Assembly (NCBI GenBank): GCA_963714145.1
Contig: OY970235.1
Coordinates: forward strand, 8,990,001 to 9,054,000
Length of the DNA stretch: 64,000 bases
Direction of reading: 5' to 3'
Source: JBBWZH01 sp035544115
GTDB taxonomy: Bacteria > Actinomycetota > Actinomycetes > Mycobacteriales > CADCTP01
Part shown: piece after piece, positions 42,453-52,693 of the stretch
How positions within the stretch are numbered: position 1 is the first letter of the stretch
Layout: each line of letters starts with the position of its first letter
Program-made: the position numbers and the translations under genes
Notes under the pieces: generated by a model
The model's database searches: none
What the model saw: only the letters and a program-made list of their open reading frames with translations
What the model was told of the DNA's origin: nothing

Positions 42453-42482
42453 CGCGGGCGGTGCCCGGAGGCACCGCCCGCG
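42453..42482. terminator. Bidirectional hairpin between rlmB and the ABC ATPase gene
   Basis: A perfect 13-bp stem (CGCGGGCGGTGCC with its complement) around the tetraloop CGGA, between two convergent genes. Confidence 0.85.
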
Positions 42483-42498
42483 ACGGAAGTACGGCGGC

Positions 42499-43587
<1,089 letters not shown>

Positions 43588-43655
43588 CAGCCGTTCCTTT
43601 CCTCGCAGGGTGTCTCCCTGCTCTCGCGGGTCGGTGCTAGCAGGCCGGCGCGGGG

Positions 43656-44555
43656 TCAGCCCTTGGTGCCGCCGGCGGTGAGGCCGGAGACGAGGTACTT
43701 CTGTACTACGTAGAAGACCACGAGAGCAGGCACCGTGACCATGATGGACGCCGCCGCGAGATCGCCCCACTCGGTCTTGAACTGGCCGACGTAGACCTGC
43801 ATGCCGAAGGCCAAGGTGTACTGCTTCTCGGAGGTCATGAACTTTGAGGCGTAGGCTACCTCGCCCCAGGCGGTTAGGAACGTGTAGAACGCGGTGACCG
43901 CGAGCCCGGGCCGGGCCAACGGGACGATCAGCCGCCAGAAGGTGCCGAACGGGGTCAGCCCGTCCACCCGGCCGGCCTCGTCGATCTCGATCGGCACCGT
44001 GTCGAAGTACCCCTTGAGCAGGTACGAGCAGAACGGCACGGCGACTGTGCAGTACGCCAGGATCAGCGACCAATACGTGTCGATCAGCCCGAGTCGGGTC
44101 ATGATGTTGTAAATCGGCACGATCAGGATGGCCACCGGGAACATCTGGGTGAGCAGGAACAGCCACATCAGCGGCCGGTACCCGGGGAACCGGAACCGCG
44201 ACATCGCGTACCCGCAGGTGGCCGAGATGAAGACACCCAGCGCCATGGTCAGCATCGCGACGATGACCGAGTTCAGGAACCAGCGCGGGAACCTGCTGTC
44301 CAGCACCGAGCTGTAGTTCTCGAAGGTGAAGTTGCGCCACAGCGCCGTGCTGTACGCGTCCGCGGTCGGCTTGAACGAGGTGACCAGCACCCAGAACACC
44401 GGGAAGATCGCGATGAAGCTGGCCGTGATCAGCCCGGCGTGCAGGGCTATCGACGCCGGGCGGCTGCGCCGGCGCCGGCTGGGCCGGATGCCGCCCGGCC
44501 GCGCGGTGGTGTCCGACGCGGTGCTGCGCACCACGGTGGTCTCTATCGCTGCCAT
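43656..44555 (-). CDS. Sugar ABC transporter permease, MalG type
   Basis: 299 residues with six transmembrane segments. The EAA loop is EIDEAGRVDGLTPFGTFWRLIVPLARPGL. The first helix is LHAGLITASFIAIFPVFWVLVTSF. It starts one base after the stop of the MalF-type gene. The first 35 residues are a basic, Arg-rich cytoplasmic tail. Confidence 0.93.
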   Translation of the reverse strand: MAAIETTVVRSTASDTTARPGGIRPSRRRRSRPASIALHAGLITASFIAIFPVFWVLVTSFKPTADAYSTALWRNFTFENYSSVLDSRFPRWFLNSVIVAMLTMALGVFISATCGYAMSRFRFPGYRPLMWLFLLTQMFPVAILIVPIYNIMTRLGLIDTYWSLILAYCTVAVPFCSYLLKGYFDTVPIEIDEAGRVDGLTPFGTFWRLIVPLARPGLAVTAFYTFLTAWGEVAYASKFMTSEKQYTLAFGMQVYVGQFKTEWGDLAAASIMVTVPALVVFYVVQKYLVSGLTAGGTKG

Positions 44556-44556
44556 G

Positions 44557-45534
44557 TCACCACACCTCGCCCTGCTTGCGGAGCACCCGCCGGTAGCCGG
44601 TGGCGAAGATGACCAGCAACGACAAGATGATCACCCCGTACGTCGCCGATCGGGCCAGCTGCCCGTTGTAGAAGAGGTTGTACGAGTAGGTCACCAGGAT
44701 CTGGGCGTACTCGTTGCTGCGGGCGATCAGGAAGATGATCGGGAACATGTTGAACGTCCAGATGGTGCCGAGCAGGATCACCGTCATGCTGACCGAGCGC
44801 AGCCCGGGCAGCGTCACGTTGGTGAACCGCTGCCAGGGGCTGGCGCCGTCCATCTCGGCGGCCTCGTACTGCTCGGCCGGGATCGACTGCAGCCCGCCGA
44901 GCAGCGCGACCATCATGAACGGCACGCCCAGCCAGACGTTCACGATGATCACCGAGAGCAGGATCAGGTTGGACTGCCCCAGCCAGCTGACCGGCCCGAG
45001 GCCGACCCAGCCGAGCGCGGTGTTGATCAGGCCGCCCTGCTCGTTGAACAGGAACCGCCAGGCGAACGCGCTGATGAACGCGGGCACCGCCCAGGGCAGG
45101 ATGAGCAGCACCCGGTAGGCGGTGCGGCCGCGCATCTCCCGGTTCAGCATCACCGCGAGACCGAGCCCGATCACGTAGTGCAGCAGCACGCACGAGCCGG
45201 TCCAGACGACCGTGCGCACCAGCACCTTGTAGAACTGACCGTCCTGGTTGGACAGGATATTGGTGTAGTTGTCCAGACCAATATTGCGGTACGTGCCGGG
45301 CCGGTCGAACCGCGGGTTGCCGATGTTGCGGGTGGTCGCGTTCGTGAACGTCAGCAGCACGCCACGGATCAGCGGGTAGAAGACCAGCACCCCGAGCACG
45401 ATGACGACCGGCGTCACCATCGCGTACGCGTACCAGTACTTGTCCCAGGACTTGCGCAGCCGGCCCGGCCGGCGACCCGGTGCCGCCGCGGGCGGGTCGC
45501 CCGCCCGCACCGGGGGAGTGGTGGTGGTTGTCAT
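44557..45534 (-). CDS. Sugar ABC transporter permease, MalF type
   Basis: 325 residues, six or more transmembrane segments (YAYAMVTPVVIVLGVLVFYPLI; CVLLHYVIGLGLAVML; ILLSVIIVNVWLGVPFMMVALLGGL). The EAA loop is QYEAAEMDGASPWQRFTNVTLPGL. It partners the MalG-type permease. A strong hairpin separates it from the binding-protein gene upstream in the operon. Confidence 0.93.
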   Translation of the reverse strand: MTTTTTPPVRAGDPPAAAPGRRPGRLRKSWDKYWYAYAMVTPVVIVLGVLVFYPLIRGVLLTFTNATTRNIGNPRFDRPGTYRNIGLDNYTNILSNQDGQFYKVLVRTVVWTGSCVLLHYVIGLGLAVMLNREMRGRTAYRVLLILPWAVPAFISAFAWRFLFNEQGGLINTALGWVGLGPVSWLGQSNLILLSVIIVNVWLGVPFMMVALLGGLQSIPAEQYEAAEMDGASPWQRFTNVTLPGLRSVSMTVILLGTIWTFNMFPIIFLIARSNEYAQILVTYSYNLFYNGQLARSATYGVIILSLLVIFATGYRRVLRKQGEVW

Positions 45535-45643
45535 CGACCTGCTCCAACGCCGAAGGGCTGGCTTTGTCGGTGGGTGGCCCGGGCGGCGGAATCGTCCCGC
45601 GTGCGGGCCCTATCCGTCCAGATAGGACGGTACGGCGGGAACC

Positions 45644-45684
45644 GGCGGCGGGCCGGACGGCGTCGTGCCGCCCGGCCCACCGCC
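45644..45684 (-). terminator. Intercistronic hairpin between binding-protein and permease genes
   Basis: An 18-bp stem with two mismatches (GGCGGCGGGCCGGACGGC at 45644-45661 with 45667-45684) and a 5-base loop, starting 7 bases past the stop of the binding-protein gene. Such structures usually stop most transcripts so that the binding protein is made in excess. Confidence 0.65.
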
Positions 45685-45690
45685 GCCGGC

Positions 45691-46983
45691 TCAGCTGTAG
45701 TCGGTGACCACGCTGGTCTTCCAGGCCTTGGACACGTTGTCCATCGCCTGCTGCGCGGTCTCCTTGCCGCCGAGCGCCTTCGGGTACTCGGTGTCCAGCG
45801 CGGCGAACAGGCCGCCGCCCTCCGGGATCCACGGCCGGGCGGTCGCCTTGTCCAGCACCGCCTTGAACGCCGTCACCGTCGGGTTGCTCTTCACGTCCGC
45901 CTGCTCGTATGAGGAGGTGCGGGTGGGCAGCAGGCCGAGCTCCTTGGAGACGAACGCCTGGCTCTCCGGCGAGTCCATGTACTTGATGAACTCGGCCGCG
46001 GCGTCCTTCACCTTCGACTGGCTGTAGATGACGTAGTTGTGGCCACCGACCGGGGAGCCGGACTTGCCCGAGCTGCCGGCCGGGGTGGGCGCGATACCGA
46101 GGTTGGTGGCGTCCGAGAACGCCTTGCCCGACTTGATGTCCGGGACCGACCAGGGGCCGTTCAGGATCATCGCGACCTTGCCGTCCTTGAAGGCCGTCAT
46201 CATGTTGTTGTAGCTGTCGGTGGTGGTGTCGGTCTTGGCGGCGCCGGAGCTGACCAGGTCGACGGCGTCCTGCAAGCCTTTCACCGCCTCCGGCGAGTTG
46301 ATGATGATCTTCTTCTGCTCCACGTTCAGCAGGTCGCCGCCCTCGCTGTAGACGAACGGCAGCGAGAAGTACCCGCCGGACTGCAGGAAGGCCGCGGCCT
46401 GTACGCCCGGGTTGGCAGACTTGATCTTGGGCGCGGCCGCCTTCAGCTCATCCCAGGAAGTCGGTACCTGGACGCCGGCCTTGTCCAGCATCGACTTGTT
46501 GTAGAGCAGCGCGGGCGCGTCGGTGACCTGCGGGATGCCGTACAGCTTGCCGTCGAGCTGGTTGCTGGACAGCGGCGTCGGCAGGTAGTCCTTGGTGTCG
46601 CCGATCGCGCTGGTCAGGTCCGCGAGGTAGCCCTGGGAGGCGAAGTCCGGGGTCCAGGCCACCTCCGAGCGCAGCACGTCCGGGGCGCCGGAGTTGCCCT
46701 GCGCGGCGGTCCGGAACTTCTCCTGGGCCTCGCTGAACGGCACGTTGACGTAGGTGACCTTGATGTTCGGGTGCGAGCTCGTGAACTTGTCGATCAGCTC
46801 CTTGAACTTCGGCGCCTCGGTCTTGGCGTCGCTGGTGTCCCAGAAGGTGACCGTCCCGGAGGCCTGGCTGGTGTCCTGCTTGACATCGCCACCTCCACCG
46901 CTGTCGTTGCCGCCGCCGCAGGCGCTCAAGGCGAGCGCGCCGGCGAGGCCGAGAGCGGCCCAGCCCAACCGCTTGATGTGCAT
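45691..46983 (-). CDS. Sugar ABC transporter substrate-binding lipoprotein
   Basis: 430 residues from the ATG at 46983 (AGGAGG about 15 bases upstream). Lipoprotein signal with lipobox LSAC at residues 19-22. It is a MalE/cluster-1 binding protein: VTFWDTSDAKTEAPKFKELIDKFTSSHPNIKVTYVNVPF, KVAMILNGPWSVPDIKSGKAF, and a C-terminal KATARPWIPEGGGLFAALDTEYPKAL. It captures an oligosaccharide or disaccharide outside the cell; the exact sugar cannot be read. Order binding protein-MalF-MalG-ATPase with a divergent LacI regulator is a complete uptake operon. Confidence 0.93.
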   Translation of the reverse strand: MHIKRLGWAALGLAGALALSACGGGNDSGGGGDVKQDTSQASGTVTFWDTSDAKTEAPKFKELIDKFTSSHPNIKVTYVNVPFSEAQEKFRTAAQGNSGAPDVLRSEVAWTPDFASQGYLADLTSAIGDTKDYLPTPLSSNQLDGKLYGIPQVTDAPALLYNKSMLDKAGVQVPTSWDELKAAAPKIKSANPGVQAAAFLQSGGYFSLPFVYSEGGDLLNVEQKKIIINSPEAVKGLQDAVDLVSSGAAKTDTTTDSYNNMMTAFKDGKVAMILNGPWSVPDIKSGKAFSDATNLGIAPTPAGSSGKSGSPVGGHNYVIYSQSKVKDAAAEFIKYMDSPESQAFVSKELGLLPTRTSSYEQADVKSNPTVTAFKAVLDKATARPWIPEGGGLFAALDTEYPKALGGKETAQQAMDNVSKAWKTSVVTDYS

Positions 46984-47083
46984 CTGCGCTGTCTTCCCTC
47001 CTGAAGCCCGTGATGCCCGACCGTCGGGACGACGCGGCACTGGGCTGCCGAGCGGGGCTCACGGCGTCGGGGCGGCGGGCATC

Positions 47084-47099
47084 GTGCAAAACTTTGCAC
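47084..47099. promoter_or_regulatory. LacI-type operator in the transporter/regulator divergent region
   Basis: GTGCAAA-AC-TTTGCAC, two perfect 7-base arms. Further TTGCA half-sites follow at about 47112-47130 and 47215-47230 (CTTGCAAATCCTTGC). The 299-bp region separates the divergent binding-protein and LacI genes. Confidence 0.6.
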
Positions 47100-47282
47100 C
47101 GTAGGTGCGGAAGATTGCAGTCCCTTGCACCCCTCGCTGTCAAGACGTCCTTAGAAACTCGGCCGAAATGTGACCGAGATGCGGACGGGGCGCCCAGGTC
47201 GGGTCAGGACGGGTCTTGCAAATCCTTGCTGTTGGCGTGCAGGGTGTTCGCAGCACTGGTCGGGGCGTGACTGGAGGTCGGT

Positions 47283-48332
47283 ATGCCGGGTCTGGCCGAG
47301 ATCGCCGAGGCCGCCGGTGTGAGCATCTCGACGGTCAGCCGGGTTCTCAACCGCCGGGCGGGGGTCAATGAGGAAACCCGGCGCCGGGTGCTGCAGGTGC
47401 TGGTGGAGAAGCCGTACACCCCGCGTGGGCTCGGCGCCCTGCAGCGCACCGGGGTGCTCGGCCTGCTCGTGCCGGAGCTGACCAACCCGGTGTTCCCCGC
47501 CTTCGCCGAAGCGCTGGAGACCCGGGCCGCCCGCCGTGGATACTCCAGCGTGCTGTGCAACACCCGGTCCGCCTCCATGCGCGAGGAAGAGTACGTCCGG
47601 ATGCTGCTGGCCCGCGGCGTCGAAGGAATGGTGTTCGTCTCGCCCGAGTCCACCGACGCGGCCGCCTCGCACGACCACTACCGGCAGCTGCGCGGCGAGG
47701 GCGTACACATGGTCTTCGTCAACGGCGGGATGCCCTCCCTGGAGGTCGCCGACGTCTGCGTGGACGAGCAGGCCGCCGGCTACCTCGCCACCCGGCACCT
47801 GGTCGAACTCGGGCACGAGCGGATCGGTTTCGTCTGCGGGCCGGCCCGGTCCATGCCGTCCCGGCTCAAGGCCGCCGGCTGGGAGGTCGCGCTGGAGGAG
47901 GCCGGGCTCAGGCATGACCCGGCGCTGCTCGCGCACGCCCCCTACGGCGCCCCGGGTGGCGCCGCCGCCGCGGCCCGGCTGCTGGAAACGGTCCGGCCCA
48001 CCGCGGTGATCTGCTCGTCCGACCTGATGGCGCTGGGCGCCATCAGCGAGGCGCAGCACCGCGGCCTGGTCGTGCCGCGCGACCTGTCCGTGGTCGGCTT
48101 CGACGACATCCCCCTCGCCTCCTACTGCACCCCGGCGCTGACCACGCTGGCCCAGCCGATCGCCGAGATCGCCCGCGCGGCCATCGACGGCCTGCTCGCC
48201 GACCTCGAAGGCTCCGGCGGCGGCAGCCCGGTCCACTCCCGCGTCTTCCGCCCCCGCCTGGTCGCGCGCGCCTCCTCCTCCCCACCCGGCACCGCCGCCG
48301 TCACCCCCGGCCTGACCGCCTCCCTCGGCTGA
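47283..48332 (+). CDS. LacI-family transcriptional regulator (transporter-linked)
   Basis: 349 residues. N-terminal HTH LAEIAEAAGVSISTVSRVLNRRAGVNEETRRRVLQVL (about 4-42), then a hinge and a periplasmic-binding-like sensor domain (GVLGLLVPELTNPVFPAFAEALE, VSPESTDAAA, RIGFVCGPA, LSVVGFDDIPLASYCTPALTTLAQP). It is divergent from the sugar transporter operon, so it most likely represses that operon until the sugar is present. The palindrome at 47084-47099 is a candidate site. Confidence 0.93.
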   Translation: MPGLAEIAEAAGVSISTVSRVLNRRAGVNEETRRRVLQVLVEKPYTPRGLGALQRTGVLGLLVPELTNPVFPAFAEALETRAARRGYSSVLCNTRSASMREEEYVRMLLARGVEGMVFVSPESTDAAASHDHYRQLRGEGVHMVFVNGGMPSLEVADVCVDEQAAGYLATRHLVELGHERIGFVCGPARSMPSRLKAAGWEVALEEAGLRHDPALLAHAPYGAPGGAAAAARLLETVRPTAVICSSDLMALGAISEAQHRGLVVPRDLSVVGFDDIPLASYCTPALTTLAQPIAEIARAAIDGLLADLEGSGGGSPVHSRVFRPRLVARASSSPPGTAAVTPGLTASLG

Positions 48333-48388
48333 CTCGCCCCGCGCCCGCGCCCCGCTGTGGGGCCGACGGTTCGGCCGACTTGGGCGTC

Positions 48389-48636
48389 TCAGATGGGTTG
48401 GTGTGCCGGGTGACGGGTTGGCGTGGCGGGTGACGGCTTCGCGTGGCGAGCGATGGCCGGGGGTGTCGGGGTGGCGGGTTCGCGTGGCGGGTAGTGGTTT
48501 GCGGGCTTGGGCGGTGGTGGGTTCGGGGCGTGGGTGACGGGTTGGTGTGGTGGGTGGTGGGTTCGGGTCGGCGGGTGATGGCGGAGGGGCGTCACCGGGT
48601 GGACGAATCCGTCACCGGGGGGTGGGCGGCGTCACT
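48389..48636. repeat. Phased 20-bp repeat array, locus F
   Basis: The longest left arm: units start at 48389 (partial), 48409, 48429, 48449, 48470, 48490, 48513, 48533 and 48553; most are exactly 20 bp and of the type GGTGACGGGTTCGC plus six bases. The centre is GGTGATGGC-GGAGG-GGCGTCACC (48574-48596). Right units are 48597-48616 (ends GAATCCGTCACC) and 48617-48636 (ends GGCGTCACT). The MFS gene stop codon (complement of 48632-48634) lies in the last unit. It fills the gap between two convergent genes, as locus A does. Confidence 0.87.
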
Positions 48637-50149
48637 GGGGTGGAGCGGGTTGCCCGGGTGGGGCGGGTTGCCCGGGCGGGGCAGGTTGCCCGGGCGGTGG
48701 GGTCGCATCCGGGGAGGGCTCGGAGCTCGCGGGGCGGCTGGGGTCGTGGGCGCGCAAGGCGTCGCGCCAGCGGATGGCGAGGATGGCGCCGGTGGCGCAG
48801 AACAGGACGACGGCACCGAGGCCGATCCGCAGCCCGGCCAGCTGCGCCAGCGCCCCGATCAGCGGCGGCCCGGCCAGGAAGCCGCTGTAGCCGACGGTGC
48901 TGACCAGGCTGATCGCCGGGCCGGAGCCGAGCGGGTGCGCGCCGGCGGCGTTGAACGTCACCGGGATCGCGCAGGACAGTCCGACGCCGACGGCGGCGAA
49001 CCCGACCGCGGCGACCGGCGCGACCGGCGCGGTCACCGCCAGCACGGTGCCCGCCGCCGCGAGCAGGCTGCCGACCGCCACGACCCGGGCGGCGTCCCAG
49101 CGGGCCAGCACGAAACCGCCGCCGAACCGGCTGAGCGCCATCGCCACGCTGAACGCCGCGAACCCGGCTGCCGCGACACCCTCGCTGGTGTGCAGGATGT
49201 CGCGCAGGAACAGGCCGGTCCAGTCGGCCATCGAGCCCTCGGCGAGGGCCGAGCAGAACGTGATCGCGCCGAGCACGATGAGTAGCGCGTCCAGCCGCCG
49301 AGCGGCGGCTCGGGCCGCGGCGACCGGTCCGGCGTGCTGCCGTGGCGCCGCCGGCTGGGCCGGGTCGTCCGCCAGCTGCCGGGCCACGAGCAGGGTGGCG
49401 GCCACCCCGACGGCCCCGACCAGTCCGAAGTGGACTGTGAAGGGCAGGCCGGCGGCGGCCGCCAGCCCGCCGGTCGCGGCGCCGAGCATGCCGCCGACGC
49501 TGTACAGCGCGTGGAACGCCGGCATCAGCGGCCGGTGTATGTGCCGGATGACCGCGACCGCGTTCGCGTTCATCGAGACGTCCAGGCTGCCGGTCAGCGC
49601 GCCGTTCAGTACCAGGGACGCGGCCAGCACGGCGGGGCTGCCGGTCTGCGCGGCCAGCCCGACCATCGGCAGGCTCAGCGAGCCGGCCACCCCGAACCAG
49701 ACCGCCATCCGGGTGCTGGACCGCCGCTGGCACAGCCGCCCGGCGAACGGCATCGTCGTCACCGACCCGACCGCGATCCCCAGCAGCACCAGCCCGAGCA
49801 GCCCCGGGCCGGCCCCGACCCGGTCGGCCACCACCGGGATCCGCGACACCCAGGCACCGAACAGGAAGCCCAGCAGGGTGAACAGGGTTGAGACGGCCAG
49901 CCGCTCACCCCACAACGGCGGCGTGCTCCCGCCCCGCACCGGCGCTCCAGCGTCCGGCGTCGCGGCCGGCTCCCGGCCCGGGCCGGCGGTGTCCGATGTG
50001 GACGGTCTGGTGTGGACGTCCGATGTGGACTGATCGTCTGGGGCGGTCGAGGGTCGGGTGGGCGACCCGCGGCGATGCGGGGTCCGGCCGGTACCGGACG
50101 GGCAGCCGGCGGGCGGTGGGACGGCTCCCGGGCTCAAACCGTCCGCCAT
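48632..50149 (-). CDS. MFS transporter
   Basis: 505 residues. About 75 disordered N-terminal residues (Pro/Ser/Thr/Gly-rich) precede a 12-TM major facilitator core beginning LWGERLAVSTLFTLLGFLFGAWVSRIPVVADRVG. The GxxxDxxxR-like loop GRLCQRRSSTRMAVWFG and FHALYSVGGMLGAATGG fit the family, which often contains sugar or drug exporters. Substrate unknown. The C-terminal tail is three copies of PPGQPA encoded by an 18-bp tandem repeat (about 48639-48692). A shorter start near residue 75 cannot be excluded. Divergent from a LacI-type regulator. Confidence 0.85.
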   Translation of the reverse strand: MADGLSPGAVPPPAGCPSGTGRTPHRRGSPTRPSTAPDDQSTSDVHTRPSTSDTAGPGREPAATPDAGAPVRGGSTPPLWGERLAVSTLFTLLGFLFGAWVSRIPVVADRVGAGPGLLGLVLLGIAVGSVTTMPFAGRLCQRRSSTRMAVWFGVAGSLSLPMVGLAAQTGSPAVLAASLVLNGALTGSLDVSMNANAVAVIRHIHRPLMPAFHALYSVGGMLGAATGGLAAAAGLPFTVHFGLVGAVGVAATLLVARQLADDPAQPAAPRQHAGPVAAARAAARRLDALLIVLGAITFCSALAEGSMADWTGLFLRDILHTSEGVAAAGFAAFSVAMALSRFGGGFVLARWDAARVVAVGSLLAAAGTVLAVTAPVAPVAAVGFAAVGVGLSCAIPVTFNAAGAHPLGSGPAISLVSTVGYSGFLAGPPLIGALAQLAGLRIGLGAVVLFCATGAILAIRWRDALRAHDPSRPASSEPSPDATPPPGQPAPPGQPAPPGQPAPPQ

Positions 50150-50168
50150 CAGGCCCTACCTCCGCCTT

Positions 50169-50182
50169 CTGAATCCATTCAG
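50169..50182. promoter_or_regulatory. Operator candidate between the MFS and LacI genes
   Basis: CTGAAT-CC-ATTCAG, a perfect 6-base-arm palindrome in the 49-bp divergent gap, next to a TATACC -10-like box. Probably the binding site of the regulator encoded at 50199. Confidence 0.55.
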
Positions 50183-50198
50183 CCTATACCGTGTCGCC

Positions 50199-51284
50199 AT
50201 GTCTGTCCGTCCCCGCTCCCGCCGGAAGGCGACGCTCGCCTCGCTGGCCGCCGAGCTTGGGGTGTCTCGTACCACCGTGTCCAATGCCTACAACCGGCCG
50301 GACCAGCTCTCGCCCCAACTGCGTCAGCGGGTGCTGGACACTGCGCGCCAGCTCGGCTACCCCGGCCCCGACCCGATGGCACGCAGCCTGCGCACCCGGC
50401 AGGCCGGCGCGGTCGGGCTCATCTTCACCGAGACCCTCTCGTACGCGTTCCGCGACCCGGCCGCTGTCGCCTTCCTGGAGGGGATGGCGCTGGCCTGCGA
50501 GCATGCCGGAGCGGGGCTGCTGCTGGTGCCCGCCGCGCCCGGTGGCCTGCCCGACCCGGGCATCGTGCACCGGGCCGCGGTCGACGGCTTCGTCGTCTAT
50601 TCGCTGCCGGACGACGATCCGTACCTGGCCGCGGTGCTGGAACGGCCGCTGCCGGCGGTGATCGTGGACGAGCCGGTCGGAGTGTCCGGAGTGGACTGGG
50701 TCGGGTTGGACGACCGGGCCGCCTGTGCCGCGATCGGCCGGCACCTGGCCGGGTTGGGGCACCGCCGGGTCGGTGTGATCGCCGCCCGGCTGACCGTCAA
50801 CCGGCATGACGGCCCGGCCGACCTGGCCCGGCAGCGGGATGCGGTCTACGCGGTGGAACGGCTGCGGCTGGCCGGGCTGGCCGACGGGCTGGCCACCGGC
50901 GGCGTGCGGTGGGCCGAGGTTCCGGTGGAGGAGAGGTTCGACAACTCGCTGGCCGCCGGCGCGTCCGCGGCCGCCGCGCTGCTCGACCGGCACCCGGACC
51001 TGACCGCGATCGCCTGCACCACCGACGTCTACGCGCTGGCCACCCTGGAGGTGGCCCGCCAGCGGGGGCTGCGGGTGCCGTACGACCTCGCCGTCACCGG
51101 GTTCGACGACGTGCGCGAGGCCGCGGTGGCCGGGCTGACCACGGTCCGGCAGCCGATGCTGGACAAGGGTCGCGCCGCCGGCCGGCTGCTGCTGGACGAT
51201 GCCGAGCGGGTCGAGGCTCGGCGCATCCAACTGCCGACCGACCTCGTCGTACGCAGTTCCACCGGCCCGCCCCGGACAGCCTGA
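50199..51284 (+). CDS. LacI-family transcriptional regulator (MFS-linked)
   Basis: 361 residues. HTH at about 12-50 (TLASLAAELGVSRTTVSNAYNRPDQLSPQLRQRVLDTARQLGY), sensor domain with GAVGLIFTETLSYAFRDP, FVVYSLPDDDPYL, DWVGLDDRAACAAIGRHLAGLGHRRVGVI and YDLAVTGFDDVREAAVAGLTTVRQP. It is divergent from the MFS gene with a palindrome between them, so it probably controls itself and the transporter. Confidence 0.92.
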   Translation: MSVRPRSRRKATLASLAAELGVSRTTVSNAYNRPDQLSPQLRQRVLDTARQLGYPGPDPMARSLRTRQAGAVGLIFTETLSYAFRDPAAVAFLEGMALACEHAGAGLLLVPAAPGGLPDPGIVHRAAVDGFVVYSLPDDDPYLAAVLERPLPAVIVDEPVGVSGVDWVGLDDRAACAAIGRHLAGLGHRRVGVIAARLTVNRHDGPADLARQRDAVYAVERLRLAGLADGLATGGVRWAEVPVEERFDNSLAAGASAAAALLDRHPDLTAIACTTDVYALATLEVARQRGLRVPYDLAVTGFDDVREAAVAGLTTVRQPMLDKGRAAGRLLLDDAERVEARRIQLPTDLVVRSSTGPPRTA

Positions 51285-51286
51285 CC

Positions 51287-51420
51287 CGGCCCGCCCCGGA
51301 CAGCTGGCCCGTTCCGGACAGCCCGGCCCGGCCCGGACAGCCCGGCCCATCCCGGACAGCCGGCCCGCCCTGGACAGCCGTCCGGGCAGCCTGATCGGGC
51401 CCGGACAGGCTGACCCGGAC
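51287..51420. repeat. Irregular GGACAG tandem repeat after the LacI gene
   Basis: The core CGGACAGC (or TGGACAGC) recurs about eight times at spacings of roughly 17-23 bp, separated by CCGGCCCG-like spacers. No gene is visible between 51285 and 51619; the rest of that gap holds only degenerate GACCCGGCC-type sequence and the protease ribosome binding site. Confidence 0.6.
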
Positions 51421-51619
51421 AGGCTGACCCAGCCTGACCCGGCCAGGCAGACCGGGATCAGGCGGCCCGACCCGGCCGGGCCCGGGCGGCTCGACCAGCC
51501 GGCGGGTCGGGACGGCTTGACCCGATTCGTCACCGGATCGGCCCTGTGCCACCGGGTGTGCTCCTCGATACAGTCCGCGCACGCATCTGCGTGCGAACGG
51601 GCGATCCCTTGGAGGGCAG

Positions 51620-52438
51620 ATGGAGCACAGGCGTAGAGCGCTGTTCGGCGGAGCGGCGCTACTGGTCGCGCTGGCGACCGGGCTGGCCGGCCAATCCGCC
51701 GCGCAGGCGGCCGATGTCGGCGGCGGCGCGGCACCGAACGTCGTCGGCGGCACCAACGCGGCAGCCGGCGAGTTCCCGTGGATGGTGCGGCTGTCCCAGG
51801 GCTGCGGCGGCGCGCTGATCGCGTCCCGCGTCGTGCTGACCGCGGCGCACTGCGTCACGCGGACCGGCACCAACACGTCGATCACCGCGACGATCGGCCG
51901 GATCCGGCTGACCGACACGTCGACCGGCCAGGTAATCCGTTCCACGTACATCTTCCGCAGCCCGACCTACGCCAGCACGCTGACCCGCGACTGGTCGCTG
52001 ATCGAGCTGGCCTCGGCGCCGACCGGAGTGCCGTTCCTCAGCCTGGTCGGCCAGGGTGACACCTCGCTGAACAACGGCGACTTCACGGTCATGGGCTGGG
52101 GTGCCACCCGCGAGGGCGGCGGCCAGTCGCCCACGCTGCGCAAGGCGACCGTGCCGTTCGTCAGCGACGCCTCCTGCCAGCAGTCCTACCCGCAGGACCT
52201 GGCCCCCGCGACCGAGATCTGCGCCGGCTTCGCCCAGGGCGGCGTCGACACCTGCCAGGGCGACTCCGGCGGCCCGATGACCAAGCGCGACGCCAGCGGC
52301 ACCTGGCGCGAGATCGGCATCGTCTCGTACGGCAACGGCTGCGCCCGTCCCAACTTCCCCGGCGTCTACGGCGAGGTCCAGTCCTTCTCCGCCGACATCC
52401 GGGCCCGCATCAGCAGCACCGGAACCATCATCCGCTGA
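51620..52438 (+). CDS. Secreted trypsin-like serine protease
   Basis: 272 residues, ATG with TTGGAGG upstream. Signal peptide about 1-30 (RRRALFGGAALLVALATGLAGQSAAQA), a short propeptide, then VVGGTNAAAGEFPWMVRL at the mature N-terminus. The catalytic triad is His in VLTAAHC, Asp in RDWSLIEL and Ser in GDSGGP. Six or more cysteines fit extracellular disulfides. S1 family protease acting outside the cell. A strong hairpin follows. Confidence 0.95.
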   Translation: MEHRRRALFGGAALLVALATGLAGQSAAQAADVGGGAAPNVVGGTNAAAGEFPWMVRLSQGCGGALIASRVVLTAAHCVTRTGTNTSITATIGRIRLTDTSTGQVIRSTYIFRSPTYASTLTRDWSLIELASAPTGVPFLSLVGQGDTSLNNGDFTVMGWGATREGGGQSPTLRKATVPFVSDASCQQSYPQDLAPATEICAGFAQGGVDTCQGDSGGPMTKRDASGTWREIGIVSYGNGCARPNFPGVYGEVQSFSADIRARISSTGTIIR

Positions 52439-52446
52439 CCACCCCA

Positions 52447-52481
52447 GATGCGGGGCCGTCCCAAGTGGACGGTCCCGCATC
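52447..52481 (+). terminator. Hairpin after the protease gene
   Basis: A 15-bp stem (GATGCGGGGCCGTCC with its complement, one G-U pair) around the loop CAAGT, 8 bp after the stop. The tip of the stem is one of the GTCC-N5-GGAC palindromes. Confidence 0.8.
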
Positions 52482-52513
52482 CGGCGCGGCGCCCCCGGTA
52501 CGCTTGGCCCGTC

Positions 52514-52586
52514 GCCGCGTTAGCTCAGCTGGCAGAGCAGCCGCCTTGTAAGCGGCAGGTCGTCGGTTCGATTCCGACACGCGGCT
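52514..52586 (+). tRNA. tRNA-Thr, anticodon UGU
   Basis: A full cloverleaf can be drawn: acceptor GCCGCGT with ACGCGGC, D-arm GCTC/GAGC, anticodon stem GCCGC/GCGGC with loop CTTGTAA (anticodon TGT at 52547-52549), and T-arm GTCGG-TTCGATT-CCGAC. The discriminator base is T and CCA is not encoded. It reads ACA threonine codons. Confidence 0.95.
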
Positions 52587-52693
52587 CGGAACCCCGTGGT
52601 GGGACGCCGTCGGTCGTGGGCCAGTGTGCCGGCCACTGAGGCGGTGCCAGGCGACCTGTGGTCGTCCGGCGGCGAGGGTCGGCCGGGGCGCGG